Positions 16,464 to 25,065 of a stretch of 64,000 bases of DNA are shown here, in pieces. The notes beneath the pieces are model-generated. The model was given only the letters and a program-made list of their open reading frames with translations. It was not told the DNA's origin and searched no databases. The stretch spans positions 95,029-159,028 of the forward strand of contig JBPCMN010000038.1 of assembly GCA_051002235.1 (NCBI GenBank), read 5' to 3'. How positions within the stretch are numbered: the first letter of the stretch is position 1; the number at the start of each line of letters is the position of its first letter. The DNA comes from JBPCMN01 sp013695115. Lineage in GTDB: Bacteria > Actinomycetota > Acidimicrobiia > IMCC26256 > JACDBD01. Made by a program: the position numbers and the translations under genes.

Positions 16464-17342
16464 CTAGGCGATCGCGGCGGCGACCTCGTTGGCGACCGCC
16501 TGCATGCCGGCGAGGTTCGGATGCACGGGGGCAGCCAGCGGGACGAAGACCGCCGGCTCGACCCATCTGGTCACGGGGTCCTTGCACGCATCGTGCCCGA
16601 TGCCGGCGGTGTAGGCGTCGACCAACACGGCGCCGTTGGCTGCGGCTTGGTCGGCCAGCATCTGGTTGAGCTGTTTCTGGACTCCTCGCAGGAAGGGGAC
16701 GTCGGCGGGGTTGATCGGCATCTGCGGTGGGCAGCCCTCGATGCCGGTGATCGGATCGGGACCCTCAGGGAAGATCGGGAGATAGTTCGTGACGAGGATG
16801 CGCGCCTGGGGCGCGAGGGAGCGGATCGCGTCGAGCACTACGTCGACCTTCGGCGCAGTCGCGGCGATGCGCTCGCTGAGGGGTGGGGTGAACGAGTTCT
16901 GGCAGCTCCCACCGGTGAGGAACGCCTGGCCGCACGTCGTCGCGACGTTCGAGAAGCCGATGTCGTTCCCGCCGATGCCGATCGTCACCAAGCCGGTGGT
17001 CAGGCTCAAAGCGTTGAACTGAGGCGGATTCGGGCCGGGATCGACGCCCTGCTCCTCCATCATGTGCCTGGTCTGGGCGCCGCTGCAGCTCACGTCGACG
17101 AACTTCGGCAGGCCGGTCGAGGGCGCGACCAGGTGCGGGTAGTTGTTGCTCGAGCGCAGGCAGCCGGCGGTGGGACCGGTGTCCTGCACGGGGATGAGCG
17201 GCCCGGCGACGAACGAGTCACCGAGCGCGACGTAGGTGTCGGGCGGCGGGAGCGTCGGCCCCGGCGCCTTCTTGATGGGGCGGCAGGCGACGAGCGCGAG
17301 CGTGCACAGCGCGAAGACGAGCACGATCCGGCGAGCCTTCAT
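16464..17342 (-). CDS. SGNH/GDSL hydrolase lipoprotein
   Basis: The protein has 292 residues. A lipoprotein signal with the lipobox LALVAC puts the acylated Cys at residue 20. SGNH blocks are all present: GDSF at 41-44 (Ser nucleophile), SCSGAQTRHM with the oxyanion Gly, GIGGNDIGF with Asn near 124, and VHPN near the C-terminus for the catalytic His. It is a likely surface-anchored esterase or lipase. An AT-rich TTTAATAT about 25-35 bp upstream of the start could be its -10 region. Even-numbered Cys residues suggest disulfides outside the cell. Confidence 0.92.
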   Translation of the reverse strand: MKARRIVLVFALCTLALVACRPIKKAPGPTLPPPDTYVALGDSFVAGPLIPVQDTGPTAGCLRSSNNYPHLVAPSTGLPKFVDVSCSGAQTRHMMEEQGVDPGPNPPQFNALSLTTGLVTIGIGGNDIGFSNVATTCGQAFLTGGSCQNSFTPPLSERIAATAPKVDVVLDAIRSLAPQARILVTNYLPIFPEGPDPITGIEGCPPQMPINPADVPFLRGVQKQLNQMLADQAAANGAVLVDAYTAGIGHDACKDPVTRWVEPAVFVPLAAPVHPNLAGMQAVANEVAAAIA

Positions 17343-17408
17343 CGAGCATCCCCCAGGTCAGAGCGCCATATTAAAGCGCGTTCGGGGTGAAGGGGGCAAG
17401 CCGGGCGG

Positions 17409-18446
17409 TTACGTCACGTCCTCGCGGCTCACCGTGACCGCGTCGAGCACGTCGGGCAGGGGATCGACGCCGATGCCGGGACCGTCGGGCACCGCCAGCT
17501 GGCCGTCGTCGAGCACGAACGGCGGCGTGAGGTCGCGCTCGAAGTAGCGGTCGGAGGCGGACAGGTCTGCCGGCAGCGTGAAGCCGGGCAGCGCCGCCAG
17601 CGCGAGATTGGCGGATCGGCCGATCCCGGTCTCGAGCATGCCGCCGCACCACACAGGCACCCCGGCATTGACGCAGCGGTCGTGGATGCGCTTGGCCGTG
17701 AGCAGCCCACCGAGCCGGGCCGGCTTGACGTTCACGATCGAGCACGCGCCGAGCGTGAGCGCGCGATCGAGTTGGGCCTCGGACGTGATCGACTCGTCGA
17801 GGCACACCGGCGTGCGTACTCGGCGCGCTAACTCGGCGTGCCCCTCGAGGTCCTCCGCCGGCAACGGCTGTTCGAGCATGAGCAGCCCGAACCGGTCGAG
17901 GTTGGCGAGGTGGTCGGCGTCGTCGAGGGTGTACGCGCCGTTGGCGTCGACCTGGAGCGCGACCTCGCCGCCGAACCGGTCACGCACCGCTGTCACCGGC
18001 TCGACGTCCCAGCCCGGTCCGATCTTGAGCTTCACCCGCCGGTAGCCCTCGCCGAGTCGTCGCTCGACTTCGTCGAGCAATGCGGGGACGGACGGCGCGA
18101 TGCCGATCGCAACCCCCGCGTCGACCGTGGTCTTGGTCGCGCCGAGCCGGGAGGCCAGCGACGTGCCCGCGGTCCGGAGCTCGGCGTCGAGCCGCGCGGT
18201 CTCGAGCGCGCCGGTTGCCGGGGGTGGCGCGGTCGCGTCGCCGGTGCGGAGGGCGTCCCGAGCCTCGCCGACTGAGTCCACCGAACCGGGCCCCAGGCCG
18301 ACCGGGCACTCGCCCCAGCCCTCGGCTGTGGCCGTGACCACCCGCACGAGCAGCTTCTCGACGGTGTGATGCGTACCCGCCGCGGTGCGGAAGGGCGCGA
18401 GCAGGGGCAGCGCGATGTGGAGGAGCTCGACCGACTCGCCACTCAC
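17409..18446 (-). CDS. menC: o-Succinylbenzoate synthase (enolase superfamily)
   Basis: The protein has 345 residues from the GTG at 18446, which overlaps the preceding stop (GTGA). Enolase-superfamily residues are in order: RRVKLKIGPGWD (K-x-K catalytic base), VDANGAYTLDDA (Asp ligand), LEQPLPAEDLEG (Glu ligand), CLDESITSE (Asp ligand) and NVKPARLGGLLTA (second Lys). It dehydrates SHCHC to o-succinylbenzoate in menaquinone synthesis. N-acylamino acid racemase is a promiscuous alternative in this subgroup. No other men genes are in the window; it ends the addB-addA transcript. Confidence 0.87.
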   Translation of the reverse strand: MSGESVELLHIALPLLAPFRTAAGTHHTVEKLLVRVVTATAEGWGECPVGLGPGSVDSVGEARDALRTGDATAPPPATGALETARLDAELRTAGTSLASRLGATKTTVDAGVAIGIAPSVPALLDEVERRLGEGYRRVKLKIGPGWDVEPVTAVRDRFGGEVALQVDANGAYTLDDADHLANLDRFGLLMLEQPLPAEDLEGHAELARRVRTPVCLDESITSEAQLDRALTLGACSIVNVKPARLGGLLTAKRIHDRCVNAGVPVWCGGMLETGIGRSANLALAALPGFTLPADLSASDRYFERDLTPPFVLDDGQLAVPDGPGIGVDPLPDVLDAVTVSREDVT

Positions 18447-21400
18447 GCCATGGCCTGCACGCGTGCCTCGACCTCGGCGACCACCGCGGGCAGATCGGCC
18501 ACGTCCCTCTCCACCGCCGCCTCGCCGCGCCGGGAGAACACGAACACGCACCGCGCTACCGGCTGGCCGAGCACCCGTTCCAGCGCCAGCGCGTACGCCG
18601 CTCCCTGCACCCGGTACTTCGCCATCAGGGCGTCGAGCTCGTCGTCACCGGGGGCGCGGTCGGTCTTGTAGTCGACCACGACCAACCCCTCGGGGGTCTC
18701 GACCAGCAGGTCGACGAACCCCTCGAGGGTCACGCCGTCGATGTTCACGGCCACCGGAACCTCCCGCCAGAACCGCCCGCCGTCGACCGCGGCGCGCACG
18801 ATCGGCGCGTCGAGAACGCTGCGGACCAGGTCGCGGACCTCTGCCTCGTGCGCGGGGACCTCCTCGGCCCAGGCCTGCGCCCGGGCGGTGTCATCGAGCC
18901 CGTCGCCGGTGTCGAGGGCGATCGACTGGAGCGTGGCGTGGACGGCGCGCCCGACCGACGTGCCGGCTCGGCCCCGGCGCCACGCCGGCACCTCGTCCTC
19001 GACCGGCTCTTTCGCGAGATCGGGGTCGAGCGCGCCGTCGCCGGCGACGTGGGCTGCGAGGGCGGTGGCGGCGACGGTCGCCGCCCGGGCCCCGGCGGCC
19101 AGACGCTCCGCCCGCTCCGACCGCCAGCGGGCGCGCGCCGCGAGCACGTCGTCCCCGTCCGAGTGGGGCACGCCGACCGCCTCCTCCTCTCTTCCTGCTT
19201 CTTGCCACTCGCCGGTCGGGCCCGGTGCCGTCATGGCCCGAGCGAGACCAAGCCCGCCGGCGTGCTCCGCGAGCCAGGCAGCGGCGCACGCGTCGCGCTC
19301 TCGCCGATGCATGCTCACGACGAGATGGTCGCGCGCCCGGGTGGCGGCGACATACAGCAGGCGCACCTTCTCGGCCCGGTCGGCCCGACCGTCACGCTCG
19401 TGGACCTCGGCCCATCCCGCGGTCTCGAATCCCGAGTTGGGACCAAGCCGCACCTCGGGGTGCGAGTCGCGCCAGAGCACGGGTCCGGGCCGGTGTTGGT
19501 AACCGACGTTGAGGCCGGTGAGGACGACGATCGGGAACTCCAGGCCCTTGGCGCCGTGCACGGTCAGGATGCGCACCGCGTCGTCGTCGGCCTCCGGGAC
19601 CACGACTTCGACGGCGCGAGCCTCCCGTTCGATCTGGTCTTCGATCCAGTCGACGAAGCTCCGGACGCTCGTGCCTCCACCGTCCACGAATGCGCGTGCC
19701 ATGTCGACGAAGAATCTGATGCGGCGCCAGTGGTCGCGCGGGCGGCGGTATGCGAGTGACAACTCGAATAGGCGGCGCTCTCGGACGATGCGCTCGACCG
19801 TCTCGCTGACAGTCTCCCACCAGCGCTGCTCGTGCAGCGCGCCGAGCGCCGTCATCCCCGAGACCACCGGGTGCTCCGGTGGAAGCTCGGGCGGCGCCGA
19901 GCGCCGGTAGTCCCAATGACCACCGGCCCGGCGGAACTCCACCAACTCGTCGTCGCGGCAGCCGAAGCCGGGCGAACGCAGCGCGGCGACCAACGCGACC
20001 TCGTCGGTCGGGTCGTCGACGGCCGTGAGCACGGCCAGGAGATCGCGAACCTCGGCGGTGGCGAACACCAGCGACTGGCTTTCGACCCGGGCAGGGATGC
20101 CGGCGCGCTCGAGCGCGTCCTCGAGGTAGGGGAGCGTCGTCCGGCTTGGCACGAGCAGCGCGATGTCGGCGTACCGTGCCGGACGGGTGGCCTCCGGGTC
20201 GTCGGACTCCGGATCGTGGACCGGCCACTCCTCTGTCTTCGCCTGTGCGATCACCGCCGCGATCTCGTCGGCCTCGCGCTCGCGGAGCTCGTCGAGCAGC
20301 GATCCCTTCGGCACCTCGCCGCCGAGGAGGACGACGGGAACCGGCGCGCCGGCCAGCCCGGCGCGGGTGGCGTGGAGGTCTTCGTAGGGTGCCTGAAGAT
20401 CGGGGGGACCTGCGGCCATCAGCGCCGAGAAGGTCGCGTTGACCCAGTCGATGATCTCTGGAGTCGAGCGGAAGTTGCGGGTGAGGTGGAGCTGACCCCG
20501 GGCGAAGACGTCGCGGGCCCGCAGGTAGAGCTCGATATCGGCGCGCCGGAAGCGGTAGATCGACTGCTTCGGGTCGCCGACGAAGAACATGCTCCCCGCG
20601 ACCGGCGCTGCCTCCCACCAGTCGCCGGCGTCGCCGCCGGCATCGGCGATCAGGAGCGCGATCTCGATTTGGAGGGGGTCGGTGTCCTGGAACTCGTCGA
20701 GGAGCAGCGCCGGGTAGCGGGCGAACAGCGCTTGCCGGACGTCGGGTCGTGATCGCAGCAGGTCGCGCGCCATCACCAGCAGATCGTGGAACTCGAGACG
20801 ACCTTCGGCCCGGCGCTCCGCGACCGCATGCAGCACGAACCGACGCAGCACGGCCAGGAGCTGGTGGAGCGCGGCCTGCTTCACCCAGTGGACGGTCGTT
20901 TCGAACACGGCCTGCGCCTCGTCGAGCAGGGACCGGATCTCCGCCTTGCACCCGTCGGGCCATCGAGCCGCCCGGGTGATCTGCGGGCCGACCGTCAGCT
21001 TGGGGACGGCAGCCAGGGCCTCCAGCACGGCGATCTCGTCATCCTCGGATTGCGCCAATCGATCGCGCACCGGGGCGAGACCCTCGAGATGGGCGACCAG
21101 CTTGTCGCCGGTGGGATCGAGGCACTCCTGCGAGCGGCTGACGACCGCAGTCAGCGCGGCGACCAGCTCGCGGGCGTCGGGTGCGGGCACGGGCTCGACC
21201 ACAGGTTCGGGCCCCTCGAGCCGGTCCCAGTTGCGGTGCAGTTCGCGCGCCACCTCCTCCAGTCGGCGCGGTGACAGGCCGAAGACGAATGCCACTACCA
21301 GTGCCCGCTCCAACTCGGGGTTGTCGAGGAGGGCGTCGAGGAACGAGTCCCACCGCCGGTCGAACTCGATCGCGGCCTGGATGTCGTCGAGCACCTCGAA

Positions 21401-21808
21401 CCCGGGGGGAAGGCCCGCCTCCACGGGATGATCGGCGAGCACGCGTTGCGCGAAGCCGTGCAGGGTCGAGATCGCAGCCTCGTCGAGCGCGGCGACGGCC
21501 TCGGCACAGTTCGCCCGCTGCGATGGCGACCGGGCCGGATCCCCGTCTCCGCGCGCGGCCGCTTCCAACTCCCTGCGCACCCGGTCGGCCAGCTCGGCCG
21601 CGGCCGCTTCGGTGAACGTGATGACCGCGAGATCCCGCACCGCACGAGCCCCCGAAGCCACGAGCTCGACGATCCGATCGACCAGCGCCGACGTCTTCCC
21701 GGTGCCGGCCCCCGCCTCGACGAACAGCGTGTGGGCGTGGTCGAAGGTGATCTGCTCGCGGGCCGCCTCGTCGGTAGGAAACTGGCCCCCAGTCACGTCG
21801 CCGCTCAC
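18443..21808 (-). CDS. AddA/RecB-like UvrD helicase with C-terminal nuclease
   Basis: The protein has 1121 residues from the GTG at 21808 (GTGA overlap with the upstream gene). Walker A is FVEAGAGTGKTSALVDRI near residue 30 and Walker B is LLLDEFQDTDPLQIEIAL. Helicase motifs III-VI include VGDPKQSIYRFRRADIELYL, LTVHGAKGLEFPIVVLTGLN and LLYVAATRARDHLVVSMHRR. A RecB-family PD-(D/E)xK nuclease closes the protein (GFVDLLVETPEGLVVVDYKTD). With the adjacent gene it should form a two-subunit helicase-nuclease that resects double-strand breaks for RecA (AddAB/AdnAB role). Confidence 0.93.
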   Translation of the reverse strand: MSGDVTGGQFPTDEAAREQITFDHAHTLFVEAGAGTGKTSALVDRIVELVASGARAVRDLAVITFTEAAAAELADRVRRELEAAARGDGDPARSPSQRANCAEAVAALDEAAISTLHGFAQRVLADHPVEAGLPPGFEVLDDIQAAIEFDRRWDSFLDALLDNPELERALVVAFVFGLSPRRLEEVARELHRNWDRLEGPEPVVEPVPAPDARELVAALTAVVSRSQECLDPTGDKLVAHLEGLAPVRDRLAQSEDDEIAVLEALAAVPKLTVGPQITRAARWPDGCKAEIRSLLDEAQAVFETTVHWVKQAALHQLLAVLRRFVLHAVAERRAEGRLEFHDLLVMARDLLRSRPDVRQALFARYPALLLDEFQDTDPLQIEIALLIADAGGDAGDWWEAAPVAGSMFFVGDPKQSIYRFRRADIELYLRARDVFARGQLHLTRNFRSTPEIIDWVNATFSALMAAGPPDLQAPYEDLHATRAGLAGAPVPVVLLGGEVPKGSLLDELREREADEIAAVIAQAKTEEWPVHDPESDDPEATRPARYADIALLVPSRTTLPYLEDALERAGIPARVESQSLVFATAEVRDLLAVLTAVDDPTDEVALVAALRSPGFGCRDDELVEFRRAGGHWDYRRSAPPELPPEHPVVSGMTALGALHEQRWWETVSETVERIVRERRLFELSLAYRRPRDHWRRIRFFVDMARAFVDGGGTSVRSFVDWIEDQIEREARAVEVVVPEADDDAVRILTVHGAKGLEFPIVVLTGLNVGYQHRPGPVLWRDSHPEVRLGPNSGFETAGWAEVHERDGRADRAEKVRLLYVAATRARDHLVVSMHRRERDACAAAWLAEHAGGLGLARAMTAPGPTGEWQEAGREEEAVGVPHSDGDDVLAARARWRSERAERLAAGARAATVAATALAAHVAGDGALDPDLAKEPVEDEVPAWRRGRAGTSVGRAVHATLQSIALDTGDGLDDTARAQAWAEEVPAHEAEVRDLVRSVLDAPIVRAAVDGGRFWREVPVAVNIDGVTLEGFVDLLVETPEGLVVVDYKTDRAPGDDELDALMAKYRVQGAAYALALERVLGQPVARCVFVFSRRGEAAVERDVADLPAVVAEVEARVQAMA

Positions 21809-24800
21809 GACCGGGTCTCCGCGTCGGTGTCGTCGGCCTCGGCGAGGTGCACGTACTCGCGGATGCGGGGATCGCCTCGCTTGCGTTCCCAGTGGGCGGC
21901 CCGGTCGACCCCGCACAGACGATCGAAGTCGCACCGACGGCAGTTGTCGTAGCCGCCGAAGTAGCTCTCTTTTCCGGGCCGAGCCGGGAACAGGCCTGCC
22001 CGCACCGACTCGACCGCGATCCGGAGCACTTCGTGTACTCGTCGGAGGTTGTGGTCGTCGAGCTCGAAGCCGGCGGATGGGTAACGCCCCTCGTGGCGCG
22101 TGAACCAGTACTCCGCGTGCACCGGGACGTCGCCGTACGCGGCCCGGGCCGCGAGCGCGTAGACCGCGAGCTGCAGCCGGGTTCCGCGGACCACCGGGTC
22201 TTCCGCGATGACCGCGGGATCGTCGTGCGATCCGGTCTTGTAGTCGACGACGGACAGGTGCGAGTCGTCGGGCGCCCGGTCCACCCGGTCGATCCGACCC
22301 CGGAACGCGACCCTGACACCGTCGCCGAGATCGACGGGCACCGCCGGCGGGCCGTCGTCGTCGAGGCCGAAGGGCACTTCGACGGCCAGGGGTACCACCC
22401 CCAACTCGGACCGGTAGATCTCGTCGGCATCGAGGGCGGCGTCGAGATCGCGAAGGATGCGGCGCTTGGCCAGCCGCCACAGGAGCGGCTTGCCGGTGAG
22501 GCCGGCAGCCTCGACCTCGTCGCAACACTGCTCGGCGATGGCGCGCAGGCCCGCCCGTTCCTCGGTCGACCAGGGCTCGGAGGGGTCGCGGCGGGGGGGT
22601 ACCGACTCGATGAATCGCGCCAGGACCGCGTGCACGAGCGAGCCCTGCTCGCGCGGCTCGATCTCGGTGAGCGCCTCGGGACGCGGCAACACCTCGAGCC
22701 CGAGCACGCGGCCGAGCAGGTACCGGAGCGGGCACGTGGCCCAGTCCTCGAGGGAGGTGGGCGAGACCGGCCGCTCTGGCGAGGGGGCCAGGTCGCCGAG
22801 CGGGCCGACGAGGCCGTCGTACGGCGACAACCGGCGGCCGGCGCGGCCCGCGTGCGCCGCGAACCCGGCCCGCAGCGTGGGGTCGTCGGCTGCCAATGGG
22901 TGGCGGGCGACGGCCCCCTGGTCGCGACTTTCGCGCCACGCGACAAGTGAGGAGAGGTCGAACTCCGACGGCGACGCGGGCGGGTCGGCGCGCGTCACCG
23001 CCGCCTCGAATGACTCGATGACGCGCAGCCACGCGCTGGTCTCGATCCGGTCGAGGTCGTCCGCGTACACGGTCGCGCCGTGACGGGCGGTGGCGGTCTC
23101 GAGGAGCCAACGGGAAGGCCGCAGCTTGCGCTGGCCGCGACTGTCGGCGCGGGAGAAGCTCAGCACCCGCTCGGGAGCAGCGAACAACGCACCGAGGTAG
23201 TCGCGTCGCTCCTGGACCGAACGGTTCGCCCGCGGCGCGAGGTGGGTGCCGGTTCGTTCCCGGTCGGGGACCAGGGCGTCGTCGCGGGGGCGCGGCGGGA
23301 ACGACCCCTCGTTCATGCCGACGACGAAGATGGTGTCGAACTCGGTACCCGCGGCTTGTCCGAGGGACCCCACGAACACACCCGTGCCGAACCGGCCGAT
23401 CGGCGTTGCCGGCACGTCGAGCTCAGCCTCGACTGCCCGGCGGAAGATGGCGACGTCGACGCGCTCGTCGATCTCGGCAACACCGGCGAGGCCTGCCACC
23501 CGCTCGCGCACCTGCCGGTACCCCATCGCCTCCGCCTCGGGCCAGCTCGCGAGCCGCCGTTCGCTCCCGAGCACACGGCTGAACAGGTCGACGGCCCACC
23601 GGGCCAGCGCCGACCAGGTCGGATCGGGCGGCGGCTCGAGTGCGGCCGCCAGCCCGGTGACGAATGACCGCAGGCGGGAGAGATGGTCCACGTCATCGCG
23701 CAGGCGGGCGACTCGAGCATCTTCCCCGGCGGCTTCTCGCGCGGCGGCGTCGATCTCGAGGCGCGCCGCCAGCCGTTCGAGGCGCTCGTCCCACTGCTCG
23801 CTCCCGCCGACCACGTTGGCGAGGCGGGAGAGGGCATCCCACCGTGACGCCGGCGCGCGCCCTGGGCGGTCGGGCTCGACGATCGGCGCGCTGGCGAGCC
23901 AGGCCATGACGTCGTCGCGGCGGAAGTGACGCTCGGGCAACGAGAGTGCACCCAGCAGGGCCCGGCCGGCAACCGAATCGGCGAGCGTGCGCGCGCCGGG
24001 CCCGCTGGCGGCGATGCCTGCCGCCGCGAGCTGCTCGTGGATGATCCGGACGTACGGCTCCGCCGACCGGTACAGCACGGCCATGCGGTGGAGGGGCGTG
24101 CCGGCCTCGACGCGGCGGCAGATCCCCCGGACAACCTCGGCGATCTCGTCGTCGGGTTCCGGTGCGCTCACAACGACCTGCCCCGTCGGGACTGCTGCTA
24201 ACGGCAACTGCGGTGCCGGGTCCGACGCCAAGGCCGGGCTCAGGCGGTCGGCCAGCTCCGACGCGGGCTCGTCGACGTCGGGGTCACCGGTGAGGCCGAT
24301 CACGATCCGGGTCCGGCGCGTTGCCGCCAGGGCGTCAAGGAGCGCGACCTCGGGCGGGGTGAGGTCCCCGGGCAGGTGCACGACCACCGTTCCGACGTCG
24401 TCGAGGGCGGGGGTCCCGTCGCCGACAGCTCGGGCAGCCGCCTCGAGCAGGTCCTCGACGTCGTAGAAGGCGGCCGTGTGCCCGCGGAAGCTGCGGTAAA
24501 GCGCGACGACATCGCCGGCTCGCCGCGACCTTCCGCCGAGCAGGGCGAGCTCGGCGTCCGGTACCAGTCGGAGCTCGCGGAACGTGCGCATCAGACTGCG
24601 CTCGGTGGCAGCGTGCTGGGCGACGGGGCGGAGGCCGCCGGGCTCGGCTGCGAGTGCGGCGCGGATGGCGGCGGCCCGCAGGGGCGCGGTGAGCGGCCGG
24701 CGCCCCTCGGCGGCCAGCGCGGGGGCGCCGAGCAGCTCGGCGACCCGGGCGAGGGGCAGGAAGCGGACGTTGACGAGGCCCGGACACCCCATGTCCCGAC

Positions 24801-24966
24801 CAGGGGGGCGCGCCGCCAGCAGCCGCCGCAGCGAGAGGCCGGCGTAGACCGAGGCTGCGGCCACGGTTACGGGAGCGAGCGGGTCGTCGCCCTTGGCGTC
24901 GTCGATCGCCGCCCACAGGGTCTCCCGCGCCGGAGGACCGTGGGCGCTCAGGGCCAAACCGGGCAT
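21805..24966 (-). CDS. AddB-like PD-(D/E)xK nuclease, helicase-nuclease partner
   Basis: The protein has 1053 residues. The N-terminal UvrD-like region lacks a Walker A P-loop, so it is probably not a motor. The C-terminal nuclease has HLSVVDYKTGSHDD. It also has the AddB-type four-Cys iron-sulfur arrangement: one Cys far upstream (WATCPLRYLLGR) and three near the end (NCRRCDFDRLC). The middle contains IFVVGMNEGSFPPRPRDDAL, conserved in exonuclease V-type partners. It is encoded immediately upstream of the motor subunit with a 4-bp overlap, giving near-stoichiometric synthesis. Confidence 0.9.
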   Translation of the reverse strand: MPGLALSAHGPPARETLWAAIDDAKGDDPLAPVTVAAASVYAGLSLRRLLAARPPGRDMGCPGLVNVRFLPLARVAELLGAPALAAEGRRPLTAPLRAAAIRAALAAEPGGLRPVAQHAATERSLMRTFRELRLVPDAELALLGGRSRRAGDVVALYRSFRGHTAAFYDVEDLLEAAARAVGDGTPALDDVGTVVVHLPGDLTPPEVALLDALAATRRTRIVIGLTGDPDVDEPASELADRLSPALASDPAPQLPLAAVPTGQVVVSAPEPDDEIAEVVRGICRRVEAGTPLHRMAVLYRSAEPYVRIIHEQLAAAGIAASGPGARTLADSVAGRALLGALSLPERHFRRDDVMAWLASAPIVEPDRPGRAPASRWDALSRLANVVGGSEQWDERLERLAARLEIDAAAREAAGEDARVARLRDDVDHLSRLRSFVTGLAAALEPPPDPTWSALARWAVDLFSRVLGSERRLASWPEAEAMGYRQVRERVAGLAGVAEIDERVDVAIFRRAVEAELDVPATPIGRFGTGVFVGSLGQAAGTEFDTIFVVGMNEGSFPPRPRDDALVPDRERTGTHLAPRANRSVQERRDYLGALFAAPERVLSFSRADSRGQRKLRPSRWLLETATARHGATVYADDLDRIETSAWLRVIESFEAAVTRADPPASPSEFDLSSLVAWRESRDQGAVARHPLAADDPTLRAGFAAHAGRAGRRLSPYDGLVGPLGDLAPSPERPVSPTSLEDWATCPLRYLLGRVLGLEVLPRPEALTEIEPREQGSLVHAVLARFIESVPPRRDPSEPWSTEERAGLRAIAEQCCDEVEAAGLTGKPLLWRLAKRRILRDLDAALDADEIYRSELGVVPLAVEVPFGLDDDGPPAVPVDLGDGVRVAFRGRIDRVDRAPDDSHLSVVDYKTGSHDDPAVIAEDPVVRGTRLQLAVYALAARAAYGDVPVHAEYWFTRHEGRYPSAGFELDDHNLRRVHEVLRIAVESVRAGLFPARPGKESYFGGYDNCRRCDFDRLCGVDRAAHWERKRGDPRIREYVHLAEADDTDAETRS

Positions 24967-25065
24967 CGACCGAGCGTACCGACAAGGTGTGACAGGGATC
25001 CCGGGGGCTGACCCGAGGGGGTCAGGCGGCGTGTGTAATCCTTATGAGTCCTCCCTGGGGTCCTT